From positions 1 to 64,000 of the forward strand of contig NZ_RKME01000020.1 of assembly GCF_003797825.1 (NCBI RefSeq): a stretch of 64,000 bases of DNA, written 5' to 3'. The position numbers and the translations under genes were made by a program. Under the pieces are notes generated by a model, which saw only the letters and a list, made by a program, of their open reading frames with translations, had not been told where the DNA came from and ran no database searches. The DNA comes from Gordonia sp. OPL2 (lineage in GTDB: Bacteria > Actinomycetota > Actinomycetes > Mycobacteriales > Mycobacteriaceae). Shown piece after piece: positions 51,499 to 60,419 of this stretch (positions within the stretch are counted from its first letter, which is position 1; each line of letters opens with the position of its first letter).

Positions 51499-52224
51499 TC
51501 AGGGCTGAAGTCGTTCGACCTGCCAGCCGTCGTCGTTCTTGGTGAGCCGCACGCGATTGTGCAGGCGGTTGGCGCGGCCCTGCCAGAACTCCACGGTCGT
51601 CGGCACCAACCGGTACCCGCCCCAGTCCGACGGCACCGGGATCTCCGCGCCGTCGGCGAACCCGCCGAAGTCGTCGGCGACCGACGCCGCTCTCGCCTCG
51701 AGTTCGATCCGGCTCTCGATGGGCCGCGACTGATCGGAGGCGAACGCCGACAGCTGCGATCCGCGAGGACGCATGTACCAGTAGGCTTCGGTCTCCTCCA
51801 TGCTGACGTGTGTCACCGGACCGCGGAAGTGGACCTGCCGTTCGAGCGCGATCCACGGAAAAGTGATCGACGCCCACGGGTTGGCGGCCAGTTCGAGACC
51901 CTTGTCGGAGTCGAAGCCCGTGAAGAACACGATCCCCGCGGCGTCCGCGCCCTTGCACAGGACGGTGCGCGTCGAGGGCCTGCCCTGGGCGTCGGCGGTG
52001 CCCAGCACCATCGCGTTGGGTTCCGGGATCCGCGCGTCGATCGCCTCCCGCATCCACACCGTGAACAGGTCGACCCAGGGCGGGTCGCCCCGCAACCAGC
52101 TCGGATCGAGATTCTCCCGGATACCGTCGGCGCCGGCCGCACGATCGCCCTCACCGATGTTCGGCGGGATGCCCCCGCCATATCCGACCCGCATGTTCGG
52201 CAGGTCAATCGGTTCCTCGGCCAC
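51499..52224 (-). CDS. pdxH: Pyridoxamine 5'-phosphate oxidase
   Basis: This 241-residue FMN enzyme oxidises pyridoxine or pyridoxamine 5'-phosphate to PLP. Motifs seen are NAMVLGTADAQGRPSTRTVLCKG, FFTGFDSDKGLELAANPWASITF, YWYMRPRGSQLSAFASDQS, and RLVPTTVEFWQGRANRLHNRV near the end. It has a standard length. Divergent from the citrate synthase gene at 52335, with a 110-bp gap that holds both promoters. It ends 61 bp before the MFS gene, which runs the same way. Confidence 0.95.
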   Translation of the reverse strand: MAEEPIDLPNMRVGYGGGIPPNIGEGDRAAGADGIRENLDPSWLRGDPPWVDLFTVWMREAIDARIPEPNAMVLGTADAQGRPSTRTVLCKGADAAGIVFFTGFDSDKGLELAANPWASITFPWIALERQVHFRGPVTHVSMEETEAYWYMRPRGSQLSAFASDQSRPIESRIELEARAASVADDFGGFADGAEIPVPSDWGGYRLVPTTVEFWQGRANRLHNRVRLTKNDDGWQVERLQP

Positions 52225-52334
52225 GTTCGTGAGGCTACCCCTGACACGCGGAGTTACTCCCCGGTATGCCCGGGAGTGTCGGCTGCCCTAGAGTCAGCGA
52301 TGTCCACAATGGAGTGTCGAGATGGGTGGTCACC

Positions 52335-53462
52335 ATGGCGAACAACGTCCCTGACGATTTCGTACCCGGCCTGGAAGGTGTCGTCGCGTTCACCACCGAC
52401 ATCGCCGAACCCGACAAGGACGGTGGCAACCTGCGCTACCGCGGCGTCGACATCGAAGACCTCGTCGAGAACCACGTCACCTTCGCCGACGTCTGGGCGC
52501 TGCTCGTCGACGGCAGATTCGGCGACGGCCTGCCCCCGGCCGAACCCTTCCCGCTGCCCATCCACACCGGCGACGTCCGCGTCGACGTCCAAGCCGCCCT
52601 CGCGATGCTCGCCCCCATCTGGGGCTACCAGCCACTACTCGACATCGACGACGTCACCGCCCGCGCCAACCTCGCCCGCGCCTCGGTGATGGCCCTGTCC
52701 TACGTCGCCCAATCCGCCCGCGGCATCCACCAACCCGCCGTCCCCCAACACATCATCGACGAGTGTGACACCGTCACCGCACGCTTCATGACCCGCTGGA
52801 AAGGCGACCCCGACCCCAAACACATCCGCGCCATCGATGCCTACTGGGTCAGCGCCGCCGAACACGGCCTCAACGCCTCCACCTTCACCGCCCGCGTCAT
52901 CTCCTCCACCGGCGCCGACGTCGCCGCCGCACTCTCCGGCGCGATCGGTGCCATGTCCGGACCACTGCACGGCGGCGCCCCCGCCCGCGTGCTCCCGATG
53001 ATCGAAGAGGTCGAACGCACCGGCGACGCCCGCGGCCTGGTCCGCGGCGTCCTCGACCGCAAAGAGAAACTGATGGGCTTCGGCCACCGCGTCTACCGCG
53101 CCGAAGACCCCCGCGCCCGCGTCCTGCGCCGCACCGCACAAGAACTCGGCGTCCCCCGCTACGAAATCGCCGCCGCCCTCGAACAAGCCGCCCTCACCGA
53201 ACTCCGCGAACGCCGACCCGACCGCGCCATCGAAACCAACGTCGAGTTCTGGGCCGCAGTCATCCTCGACTTCGCCGAGGTCCCCACCCACATGATGCCC
53301 GCCATGTTCACCTGCGGACGCACCGCCGGCTGGTGCGCCCACATCCTCGAACAAAAACAACTCGGCAAACTCGTCCGACCCGCCGCCATCTACACCGGAC
53401 CCGCCCCACGCCGCCCCGAAGACGTCCCCGGCTGGGGCGAACTCACCAAACCTGGCCTCTGA
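52335..53462 (+). CDS. citA: Citrate synthase 2 (CitA/PrpC-like)
   Basis: This 375-residue citrate synthase is shorter than GltA and close to M. tuberculosis CitA (Rv0889c) or 2-methylcitrate synthases. Catalytic residues are in the SAAEHGLNAS and GPLHGGAPARVL blocks, with MGFGHRVYRAEDPRA. There is no prpB or prpD in the window, so a methylcitrate role is not supported here. ATG 52335 gives MANNVPDDFVPGL; a GTG at 52326 is an alternative. Codon choice is odd: Glu, Lys and Gln use GAA, AAA and CAA far more than the neighbouring genes do. Confidence 0.92.
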   Translation: MANNVPDDFVPGLEGVVAFTTDIAEPDKDGGNLRYRGVDIEDLVENHVTFADVWALLVDGRFGDGLPPAEPFPLPIHTGDVRVDVQAALAMLAPIWGYQPLLDIDDVTARANLARASVMALSYVAQSARGIHQPAVPQHIIDECDTVTARFMTRWKGDPDPKHIRAIDAYWVSAAEHGLNASTFTARVISSTGADVAAALSGAIGAMSGPLHGGAPARVLPMIEEVERTGDARGLVRGVLDRKEKLMGFGHRVYRAEDPRARVLRRTAQELGVPRYEIAAALEQAALTELRERRPDRAIETNVEFWAAVILDFAEVPTHMMPAMFTCGRTAGWCAHILEQKQLGKLVRPAAIYTGPAPRRPEDVPGWGELTKPGL

Positions 53463-53482
53463 GGACGCCCCCGAGGCCTCAG
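53459..53482. terminator. Possible weak hairpin between convergent genes
   Basis: CTGAGG (53459-53464) and CCTCAG (53477-53482) can pair around a 12-nt loop directly at the citA stop. No U-tract follows. It sits between convergent citA and the ABC permease gene, so a bidirectional terminator is possible but weakly supported. Confidence 0.35.
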
Positions 53483-53503
53483 TCGGCATCGGGGACTGCG
53501 AAC

Positions 53504-55147
53504 TCAGCCGATGTCACGGCCGCGGAACGCCGCCCACCCGACCGCGGTGAACACGGCTGTGAGACACAGCATCACGATCGCCGGGGTCCACGCCATCGGT
53601 TCGACTGGAACCGCAGGTGTGTGGGTGTAGGGGGACAGATCCCGGGCCCACTGGGGAAGGTCGAACATCCCCGAGAGCGGTCCGAGGAACAGGGCCGCGA
53701 TCACCAGCAACCATCCGATCGGCACCAGCGCGGTCCGGATCGCGTACAGCGCCACCATGATCGACGACATGACGAGCGCGGCCGGGATCTGCGCCGAGGC
53801 CGACCGGAACGCATCACCGCCCGCCGACGACCACTGACCCCCGGCGACTCCGTTGCCCACCGTCAACGCCGCCGCGGCGAGCAGCAGGATCACGACCACG
53901 CCGACGCCGATCAACGCCGCGTGGTCGAGCAGATACCGACCGCGTGCGGTCGGCGTGGCGAGCACCAGTTCAGTGCGGGACCGATTCTCCTCGCCCCTCA
54001 TTCGCGTCGCGACGTTGACCGCCCACGCGCCAGCGGCCACCGCGAAGAACCCCATCATCGTGATCCCGAAGAGGGTGCTCAGATCGGCGTCCACCCCGGA
54101 CTGTCGGACGACGGCACCGAATTGTGAATTGCCCGTCGCGAGTTCGTCGACCGAGGGCTGCATGAAGCCGACGACGAGACCGTAGACCACGAGCGCGCCC
54201 ACCCAGGACCCCAGGAGCGGAAGGGTCAGTCGGACCACGACTGCCTCGGGTGAGGACAGGCGCGAACTGGCCGCGGGTCCGGGTCGCGGCGCGATGAGCC
54301 CCGCGTCGATGTCGCGGGCACGCGCCAGGACTCCCGCCAGAATCCCACCGCCGACGAACACCGCGAATGAGGGAAGCGCCCACCACACGGCGTTGTCGGC
54401 GAACGGTTGGATCGATTCCGCCCATCCCATCGGCGAGATCCACCGCAGCCATCCCCAGCCCCCGGAGGCGTCGGCGGCACCGCGAAGCAGATAGCCGAGG
54501 ATCACCACCGAGGACGCCGTCAGATTCGCGATGTGCGAGGTCTTCGCGATCTGCGCCGCGACGAGTGCGACTCCCGCAGCGGCCATCCCGGTGCTCGCGT
54601 ACTGCGCGAAGACCGCCACCACGTCGACGATCCCGGCGCCGAGTGGGAACAGCATCACCGACATCCCCAGCGCGATCAACACACTGAACACAGTGGCGAC
54701 GATCGCCGCCGCCGCAAGCGGCGCCAACGGTCCGGTCGCGCCTGACCGGACGAGTTCGGTACGCCCGAGTTCCTCCTCTTTGCGGGTCTGCCGCACCACG
54801 AGCAGTACGACACAGACCGCCAGCGCCGCGATCATGAAGAGCCCGGCACGCCAGACGGTCAGGGCGGCAGCGGAATCGGTGTCGTCGAGGGGTCCCAGGA
54901 GGAACAGGAATGCCGCGTTGCCGCCGAGGCCCACCCGCGCGCCGGCACGCTGTTCGGCCGTCGGGTACATGCTCGTGATGGACGCCGCGGTCGAGCAGTT
55001 GATCAGCACGAACACGATCACGCCGATGAGCGCGACAAGCCGCTCGCGGCGACAGGCCAGGCGCACGAGGAGTCCGGTCCGGGTGAACAGCGCCGACGGA
55101 CTCGACCTCGGCCCGGCCGACGGCGTCGCCGACACGACGGCGGTCAT
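53504..55147 (-). CDS. ABC exporter permease (Rv1217c-like)
   Basis: This 547-residue membrane protein has about twelve hydrophobic segments arranged as two halves that start with similar blocks (FTRTGLLVRLACRRERLV and SSPEAVVVRLTLPLLGSW), as in Rv1217c and tetronasin-type exporter permeases. A QTRKEEELGRTELVRSGATG loop in the first half recurs as EENRSRTELVLATPTARGRY in the second, a duplicated coupling region. It overlaps the ATPase gene by 4 bp (ATGA). It likely exports a hydrophobic drug-like compound. Confidence 0.88.
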   Translation of the reverse strand: MTAVVSATPSAGPRSSPSALFTRTGLLVRLACRRERLVALIGVIVFVLINCSTAASITSMYPTAEQRAGARVGLGGNAAFLFLLGPLDDTDSAAALTVWRAGLFMIAALAVCVVLLVVRQTRKEEELGRTELVRSGATGPLAPLAAAAIVATVFSVLIALGMSVMLFPLGAGIVDVVAVFAQYASTGMAAAGVALVAAQIAKTSHIANLTASSVVILGYLLRGAADASGGWGWLRWISPMGWAESIQPFADNAVWWALPSFAVFVGGGILAGVLARARDIDAGLIAPRPGPAASSRLSSPEAVVVRLTLPLLGSWVGALVVYGLVVGFMQPSVDELATGNSQFGAVVRQSGVDADLSTLFGITMMGFFAVAAGAWAVNVATRMRGEENRSRTELVLATPTARGRYLLDHAALIGVGVVVILLLAAAALTVGNGVAGGQWSSAGGDAFRSASAQIPAALVMSSIMVALYAIRTALVPIGWLLVIAALFLGPLSGMFDLPQWARDLSPYTHTPAVPVEPMAWTPAIVMLCLTAVFTAVGWAAFRGRDIG

Positions 55148-56112
55148 GGCATCGGCCTGTCGTGGGAGAACACCCGGGCTTCAGAGGCAGCGGGGTCATC
55201 AGAAGCGGCTGGGTCGTCGGAATAGGCGTGCAGGAACAGCTCTTCGAGACTCGGCGGCTCGACCGACAGCGCGCGCACGTCGAGGCCGGCGAGTGCCCGG
55301 GTCACCGCGCCGAGCGCCGCGTCGTCGACGGTGAAGTCGACCACTCCCTCATGTACATCGAGATCGTGGACGCCCTCGACGAGCGACAGGTCGCCCACAT
55401 CACCGGCCACGGTGGCCCTCACCCGGGACCGGCGCAGGTGACGCAGTTCGGCGAGACTGCCCGATTGGACCGTGCGACCCGCACGGATGATCGTGACCGT
55501 CTCACAGAGCTCCTCGACCTCGGCCAAGATGTGGCTCGACATCAGCACCGCGGACCCCGCTGCGGCCCGCTCGCGCACACAGTCCATGAACTGTCGGGTC
55601 ATCAGCGGATCGAGCCCGGATGTCGGCTCATCCAGGATGAGCAATTCCGAGTCGGCGCACAGCGCCGCGATCAGGGCGACCTTCTGCCGATTCCCCTTCG
55701 AGTACGTGGCCGCCTTCTTGGTCGGATCGAGTTCGAATCGATCGATGAGTTCGGCCTTGCGGGAACGGGACTCGACACGGACCCCGCGCAGCGACAGCAA
55801 CAGGTCGATGCACTCACCGCCGGTCAGCTGGGGCCACAGGTTCACATCGCCCGGCACGTAGGCGAGCCGCCGGTGGATGGCCACGGCATCCGACAACGGG
55901 TCGGCACCGAACACACGCGCGTCTCCGCCGTCATGTCGGTACAGGCCCAGCAGGACACGGATCGTCGTCGACTTCCCCGCTCCGTTCGGCCCGAGGAATC
56001 CGGCCACCTCCCCCGGTGCCACACACAGATCCAGTCCGTCGAGAGCGACGAAGGAGCCGAAGCGCTTTCGCAGTCCGACGACATCGATCACTGCATTAGT
56101 TCGTGGGCTCAT
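55144..56112 (-). CDS. ABC exporter ATP-binding protein (Rv1218c-like)
   Basis: This 322-residue ATPase has Walker A GPNGAGKST near residue 43, the region YSKGNRQKVALIAALCAD in place of a strict LSGGQ, Walker B LLILDEPTSGLDP and H-loop MSSHIL. A C-terminal domain of about 90 residues follows, ending in a duplicated DDPAAS segment. It overlaps both the TetR gene (17 bp) and the permease gene (4 bp). Order TetR-ATPase-permease is that of M. tuberculosis Rv1219c-Rv1218c-Rv1217c, a multidrug exporter. Confidence 0.92.
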   Translation of the reverse strand: MSPRTNAVIDVVGLRKRFGSFVALDGLDLCVAPGEVAGFLGPNGAGKSTTIRVLLGLYRHDGGDARVFGADPLSDAVAIHRRLAYVPGDVNLWPQLTGGECIDLLLSLRGVRVESRSRKAELIDRFELDPTKKAATYSKGNRQKVALIAALCADSELLILDEPTSGLDPLMTRQFMDCVRERAAAGSAVLMSSHILAEVEELCETVTIIRAGRTVQSGSLAELRHLRRSRVRATVAGDVGDLSLVEGVHDLDVHEGVVDFTVDDAALGAVTRALAGLDVRALSVEPPSLEELFLHAYSDDPAASDDPAASEARVFSHDRPMP

Positions 56113-56761
56113 CGTGTTCCTCTCGGTAGGCGAGCACCGTGTCGAGCAGCGTGTCGTCGGCCATCACGCCGTGAACGGCGACCTCGGTGGCGGGAACCAG
56201 CACGCGGTCGACGTAGGACCGCAGGATCGCGCCCGCGTCCGACCAGTCAGCGGGGGGATGCATGACGACGTCGACGAGCAGCGCGCCCATGGATTGGGCG
56301 ACCATGTAGCGCGCCCGCGCCCGCTCATCCCGGGACGGACGCACGGTGCCCGCCTCGACGCCGTGACGGAATGTGGCCTCGGCGTCGTCGGCGAGATGAT
56401 CGAGCAGCTGCCGGGCCATGTCACCGCCCGCCTGCAGGCTGCGGATCAGATAGACGATCCGTGGCCCGTCCTCGTCGATCGTGTCGAGCTTGGTGAGGAT
56501 TCCGCCGAACGCCTGCGGGCCCGCGCCGGCGTCGAGACTGGCCTCGTTGACCTCGCGAGTCCGACGCAACACGTGGTCGTCACATTCGGCGCGCAGCTTC
56601 TCCTTGCTGCCGAAGTGGTGGATGACCAGCCCCGGACTCACCGCGGCAGCGTCGGCGATGGTGCGCACCGTCGCCGAGAACCCGTCGCGGGCGAACACCT
56701 CGATCGCGGCATCTCGTAGGCGGGCCCGGGTCGTCCGGTCGTCGGCATGCGTTGTACGCAT
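56096..56761 (-). CDS. TetR family repressor of the ABC exporter operon
   Basis: This 221-residue TetR regulator has the helix-turn-helix at residues about 10-55 (RLRDAAIEVFARDGFSATVRT, then ADAAAVSPGLVIHHFGSKEKL) and a ligand domain resembling that of Rv1219c. ATG 56761 gives MRTTHADD. It overlaps the ATPase gene by 17 bp, so the three genes form one transcript. A partial palindrome right upstream (56762-56777) is a good candidate for its own operator. Confidence 0.87.
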   Translation of the reverse strand: MRTTHADDRTTRARLRDAAIEVFARDGFSATVRTIADAAAVSPGLVIHHFGSKEKLRAECDDHVLRRTREVNEASLDAGAGPQAFGGILTKLDTIDEDGPRIVYLIRSLQAGGDMARQLLDHLADDAEATFRHGVEAGTVRPSRDERARARYMVAQSMGALLVDVVMHPPADWSDAGAILRSYVDRVLVPATEVAVHGVMADDTLLDTVLAYREEHDEPTN

Positions 56762-56777
56762 GTTCAGTAGACTAAAC
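56762..56777. promoter_or_regulatory. Candidate TetR operator
   Basis: GTTCAGTAGACTAAAC is an imperfect palindrome with 6-bp arms and one mismatch, abutting the TetR start codon. Nearby GCATGTTCA and GCGTGTTCA words repeat about 20 bp apart. Position and symmetry suggest an autoregulatory operator of the TetR-ABC operon. Confidence 0.55.
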
Positions 56778-56823
56778 GCGTGTTCAACGAAGGTCAACGG
56801 TGGCGACCGCGGCCCCCGATACG

Positions 56824-56870
56824 CAGATGACGGAGAACGTAACGGTGAGCGTTACGTTCTCCGTCATCTG
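56824..56870. promoter_or_regulatory. Perfect 21-bp inverted repeat upstream of serC
   Basis: Positions 56824-56844 and 56850-56870 are exact reverse complements, with a 5-nt loop (GTGAG). The inner part is GAACGTAACG/CGTTACGTTC. It lies 54 bp upstream of the serC start and 63 bp from the TetR start, so no upstream gene ends here. It could be an operator for serC or the TetR operon, or a 5' UTR hairpin (stem energy high). No U-tract follows. Confidence 0.75.
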
Positions 56871-56923
56871 ATCAGGGGGACCACGACCAGGGTGGTCGCG
56901 GCCACATCCCTAGAATCACCGGT

Positions 56924-58069
56924 ATGAGTGACACCGCCACCGCACCGATCACGATCCCCGCCGACCTCCTGCCGTCGGACGGCCGCTTCGGTTGCGGTCC
57001 GTCCAAGGTGCGCCCCGAACAGTTGCAGTCCCTTGTCGACACCGGCGCATCGGTGTTCGGCACCAGCCACCGTCAGGCTCCAGTCAAGAACGTCGTCGGT
57101 TCCATCCGCGCCGGACTCGCCGAACTGTTCGCGCTCCCCGAGGGTTACGAGGTCGTCCTCTCCAACGGCGGCACCACCGCATTCTGGGACGCCGCGGCCT
57201 TCGGCCTGATCAAGCAGCGCTCGCTGCACCTGACCTACGGCGAGTTCTCGTCGAAGTTCGCGACCGTCGCCAAGAAGGCCCCGTTCCTGGACTCACCGTC
57301 GGTGATCTCGACCGACCCCGGCACGGCTCCGGACCCGGCCGCGTTGACCGCCGACGACTTCGGTGGCATCGACCTCATCGGCTGGGCGCAGAACGAGACG
57401 TCGACCGGCGTCTCCGTGCCGGTCACCCGGCCCGCCGGTTCCGACGACGCGCTGGTCGCGATCGACGCAACCTCGGGCGCCGGCGGACTGCCGGTCGAGG
57501 TGGGCGATTCCGACGTCTACTACTTCGCGCCGCAGAAATGCTTCGCCTCCGACGGCGGGATCTGGATCGCCCTGATGAGCCCGCGCGCCATCGAACGCAT
57601 CTCCCAGATCGCCGAGACCGACCGCTGGTGCCCGGAGTTCCTGTCGCTGCCGACCGCGGTCGACAACAGCAGCAAGAACCAGACCTACAACACCCCCGCG
57701 GTCGCATCGCTGCTGTTGCTCGACAATCAGATCCAGTGGATGCTCGGCCAGGGCGGGCTCGACTGGTGTGTCTCCCGGACCGCCGACAGCAGCTCACGGC
57801 TGTATCAGTGGGCGGAAGCCAGCGAGTTCGCCACGCCCTTCGTCACCGATCCCACGCAGCGCAGCCAGGTCGTCGGCACCATCGACTTCGACGACGACGT
57901 CGATGCCGCTGCCGTCGCCAAGGCGCTGCGCGCGAACGGCGTCGTCGACACCGAGCCGTACCGCAAACTCGGCCGCAACCAGCTGCGCGTCGGTATGTTT
58001 CCGGCGATCGACCCCGACGACGTGAGCAAGCTGACCGAGTGCATCGACTTCGTCGTCGACAAGCTCTGA
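56924..58069 (+). CDS. serC: Phosphoserine aminotransferase
   Basis: This 381-residue PLP enzyme converts 3-phosphohydroxypyruvate to phosphoserine in serine biosynthesis. It has RFGCGPSKVRPEQ, FGTSHRQAPVKNVVG, LSNGGTTAFWDAAAFGL, and the PLP Lys in FAPQKCFASDGG near residue 204. It matches the mycobacterial type (Rv0884c). ATG 56924 gives MSDTATAPITIP. The perfect palindrome at 56824-56870 lies just upstream. A repeat-rich gap of 490 bp separates it from sepH. Confidence 0.95.
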   Translation: MSDTATAPITIPADLLPSDGRFGCGPSKVRPEQLQSLVDTGASVFGTSHRQAPVKNVVGSIRAGLAELFALPEGYEVVLSNGGTTAFWDAAAFGLIKQRSLHLTYGEFSSKFATVAKKAPFLDSPSVISTDPGTAPDPAALTADDFGGIDLIGWAQNETSTGVSVPVTRPAGSDDALVAIDATSGAGGLPVEVGDSDVYYFAPQKCFASDGGIWIALMSPRAIERISQIAETDRWCPEFLSLPTAVDNSSKNQTYNTPAVASLLLLDNQIQWMLGQGGLDWCVSRTADSSSRLYQWAEASEFATPFVTDPTQRSQVVGTIDFDDDVDAAAVAKALRANGVVDTEPYRKLGRNQLRVGMFPAIDPDDVSKLTECIDFVVDKL

Positions 58070-58091
58070 GGGACGGCGCACCCCAACTGCA

Positions 58092-58375
58092 CAACGATCC
58101 CTGAGGAACGAAGCGATAGCGGACCTTCCCACGATCCCTGAGGAACGACGCGTTAGCGAAGTGTCTCGAAGGGCCGCCCTTCGAGACACTCGGCTGGCGC
58201 CTCGTTCCTCAGGGACCGGACTGAAAGACCGCGCTCGTTCCTCAGGGACCGGACTGAAAGACCGCGCTCGTTCCTCAGGGACCGGGAGCCCGCGCTCGAT
58301 CCTCAGGAACCGGACCGGGAGCGCGCTCGTTCCTCAGGGACCGGAGTGGACGATCGCGCTCCTTCCTCGGGCCGG
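58092..58375. repeat. CTCAGGGA-family hairpin and variable tandem repeats after serC
   Basis: A perfect stem, AGTGTCTCGAAGGG (58160-58173) with CCCTTCGAGACACT (58177-58190), has a 3-nt loop. It is extended outward by CGATCCCTGAGGAACGA (58131-58148) against TCGTTCCTCAGGGACCG (about 58202-58218). It is followed by about five further CTCGTTCCTCAGGGACCGGA units, 33 bp apart at 58201, 58234 and 58267, then irregular. It follows the serC stop and can act as a strong terminator. No gene was recognised in the 490-bp gap. Confidence 0.82.
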
Positions 58376-58559
58376 AAGAGAAGCGCAGGCGCCGCGTCAG
58401 TGACCATCAGGTGACACACCTGTAGCCTGGGCCCCATGGGTCACATCGGCAACAACCTTGCTGATCTGCGGTTTTGCCGCGTGTCCCGCGCTCGGAGCAG
58501 TCCGGGCTGGATTACCCTGACCGCAATGCCCGCACTCGTGGTGACTGGAGGAGGAGCAG

Positions 58560-59582
58560 ATGCGTGAGCTTCGCGTCGTCGGCGTAGAGACCGATGGCAA
58601 TCATGTCATCTGCCAGGACTCCGAGTCGGGTGAGAAGTTCCGGATCGCAGCCGATGAGCGTCTCCGCGCCGCGGCCCGCGGTGACATCTCACGATTGGGG
58701 CAGATCGAGATCGAAATGGAAAGCTCACTCCGGCCACGCGAAATCCAGGCCCGCATCCGTGCGGGCGCCACCGTGACCGAGGTCGCCGCACTCGCCGGCG
58801 TCCCGGTCGACAAGATCGAGCGTTTCGCTCACCCCGTCCTGCTCGAACGCTCCCGCGCGACCGAACTGGCATCGCTGTCCCATCCGATCCGCGAGGACGG
58901 GCCGTCGGTCTCCACTCTGGGCGAGGTCGTCACCGAGGCCTTCACCGCGCTCGGCCACAGCCAGCAGGACGTCGAATGGGACGCGTGGAAGGGCGACGAC
59001 GGCCACTGGGTCGTGCAGGTCGGCTGGCATGTGGGACGCACCGACAACCACGCGCACTGGCGGTTCCAGCCGGGCGCCCACGGCGGCACCGCAGATCCGC
59101 TCGACGATCTCGCCGACGAGTTGACCCACCCCGAGACGATCACCCCACGTCGTCGACTCACCCCGGTGGCCACCCCCGACCTCGCTCCCAGCACGGAGCC
59201 CGCTCCGGTGTCCGGTCGCTCGGCCGACGGCCACGACGAGGTCACCTTCGATGCCGATCGCCTCATCGACGCGCAGCGCACCCGGTCGGGCGCGATCCCG
59301 CCGACTCACGACGAACACGGAACCGTCGCACTGGACTTCGGGTCCGCCGACGACACCGACCGCTGGAGCGAACCCGCACCCGAGGTGACCGCCGACCCCC
59401 GGGACGAGGACGCCGCGTCCGAGACCGACGATGACAGCGCGCCCGCTGCGACGACCGCCTCCGGCGAGTCCGCCGACGGTTCGGACCCGACACCCGCCAC
59501 GCCGCGACGTCGCTCCCGCAAGCCTGCCGTCCCGGCGTGGGAAGACGTACTCCTCGGCGTCCGCAGCAACGGCAACAGCTAA
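58560..59582 (+). CDS. sepH: Septation protein SepH
   Basis: This 340-residue protein resembles SepH (formerly DUF3071), the actinobacterial regulator that binds FtsZ and stimulates its assembly. The conserved N-terminal part (residues about 1-180) begins MRELRVVGVETDGNHVICQD. It has the helix-turn-helix-like ARIRAGATVTEVAALAGVPVDKIERFAHPVL and the block VEWDAWKGDDGHWVVQVGW. The rest is an acidic, Pro/Thr/Ala-rich disordered tail ending in RRRSRKPAVPAWEDVLLGVRS. It fits the Rv0883c position next to serC. Confidence 0.92.
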   Translation: MRELRVVGVETDGNHVICQDSESGEKFRIAADERLRAAARGDISRLGQIEIEMESSLRPREIQARIRAGATVTEVAALAGVPVDKIERFAHPVLLERSRATELASLSHPIREDGPSVSTLGEVVTEAFTALGHSQQDVEWDAWKGDDGHWVVQVGWHVGRTDNHAHWRFQPGAHGGTADPLDDLADELTHPETITPRRRLTPVATPDLAPSTEPAPVSGRSADGHDEVTFDADRLIDAQRTRSGAIPPTHDEHGTVALDFGSADDTDRWSEPAPEVTADPRDEDAASETDDDSAPAATTASGESADGSDPTPATPRRRSRKPAVPAWEDVLLGVRSNGNS

Positions 59583-59593
59583 CCTCTATCGAC

Positions 59594-60373
59594 GTGTCGG
59601 CACGCGCAGTCACCCTCTGGTTCATCGACAGCGACGATCCCGTCGCACTCCTCCGCGGATGTGCGGCGAATGACGTTGTCGCATCGCAGAAGTTGGCGGA
59701 GGCCATCTACGGTGACCGGGTCCTTGTCCCGGTCGCCGACACGAGCCTGGCCGCTGCGGCATCCGCCCAGGACGCCCACGTCTACGCCGGTTGGTACGGC
59801 CGTCTCGCCGTGATCTCCTGCTCGCTGTTCGCCACGACCGAGCCCTCCACCCTCACCCGGACGATCGCGTCCATCCGGCAGAGCGCGTCGGCCACGCTGC
59901 TGGTCACCGACCCGGATCGCTCGGTGGGTGCGTTCGCCCGATGGGAGAACGGCGAGTTGCGCCGATCGTTCGCCGCCGACCCGATCACCATCGTCGAGGA
60001 CACCGGCCTCCCCTATCCGTTCGAAAGGCCATTCTGGGCAGGCGATTTCCCGCTGCAGTACGCCCCGGGCGTCGGACCCGAACCTCTCGCCCTGCCGTTC
60101 CATCCGCAACAACTCGCCGAGCAGTCGAACCGGGAGTGGCTCGGATTCCGGTTCACCCCACCGTTCGTCGAGACCGATCTCGATCCGAACCGGATTCCCG
60201 TCACCGCGTTCGCCATTCACCCCTCCGACTATGTCCCGTCGGCTGCGGACTGGGAGCGATACCAGAATCGCAGCGGAGTCGCGACGGTCGCTCCGGAACC
60301 CGAACCGGCCGGGGACGCCCAACCGCCGACGCGGCGACGCGGGAAGTTGGCGCGGTACTTCGGCTTCGGCTGA
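59594..60373 (+). CDS. Conserved hypothetical protein
   Basis: This 259-residue protein starts VSARAVTLWFIDSDDPVALLRG (GTG 59594) and has RVLVPVADTSLAAAASAQDAHVYAGWYGRLAVISCSLF, DPDRSVGAFARWENGELRRSF, and LPYPFERPFWAGDFPLQY. It looks like a conserved actinobacterial family of unknown function (DUF6928 as I recall). No signal peptide or membrane segment is evident, and the C-terminus is Pro/Arg-rich (RRRGKLARYFGFG). It follows sepH after 11 bp, so the two are likely co-transcribed. No function is assigned. Confidence 0.75.
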   Translation: MSARAVTLWFIDSDDPVALLRGCAANDVVASQKLAEAIYGDRVLVPVADTSLAAAASAQDAHVYAGWYGRLAVISCSLFATTEPSTLTRTIASIRQSASATLLVTDPDRSVGAFARWENGELRRSFAADPITIVEDTGLPYPFERPFWAGDFPLQYAPGVGPEPLALPFHPQQLAEQSNREWLGFRFTPPFVETDLDPNRIPVTAFAIHPSDYVPSAADWERYQNRSGVATVAPEPEPAGDAQPPTRRRGKLARYFGFG

Positions 60374-60419
60374 CGGTCCACACATGATCCCCGGGGAACT
60401 CCAGGGCGCCGGCGGCGGT

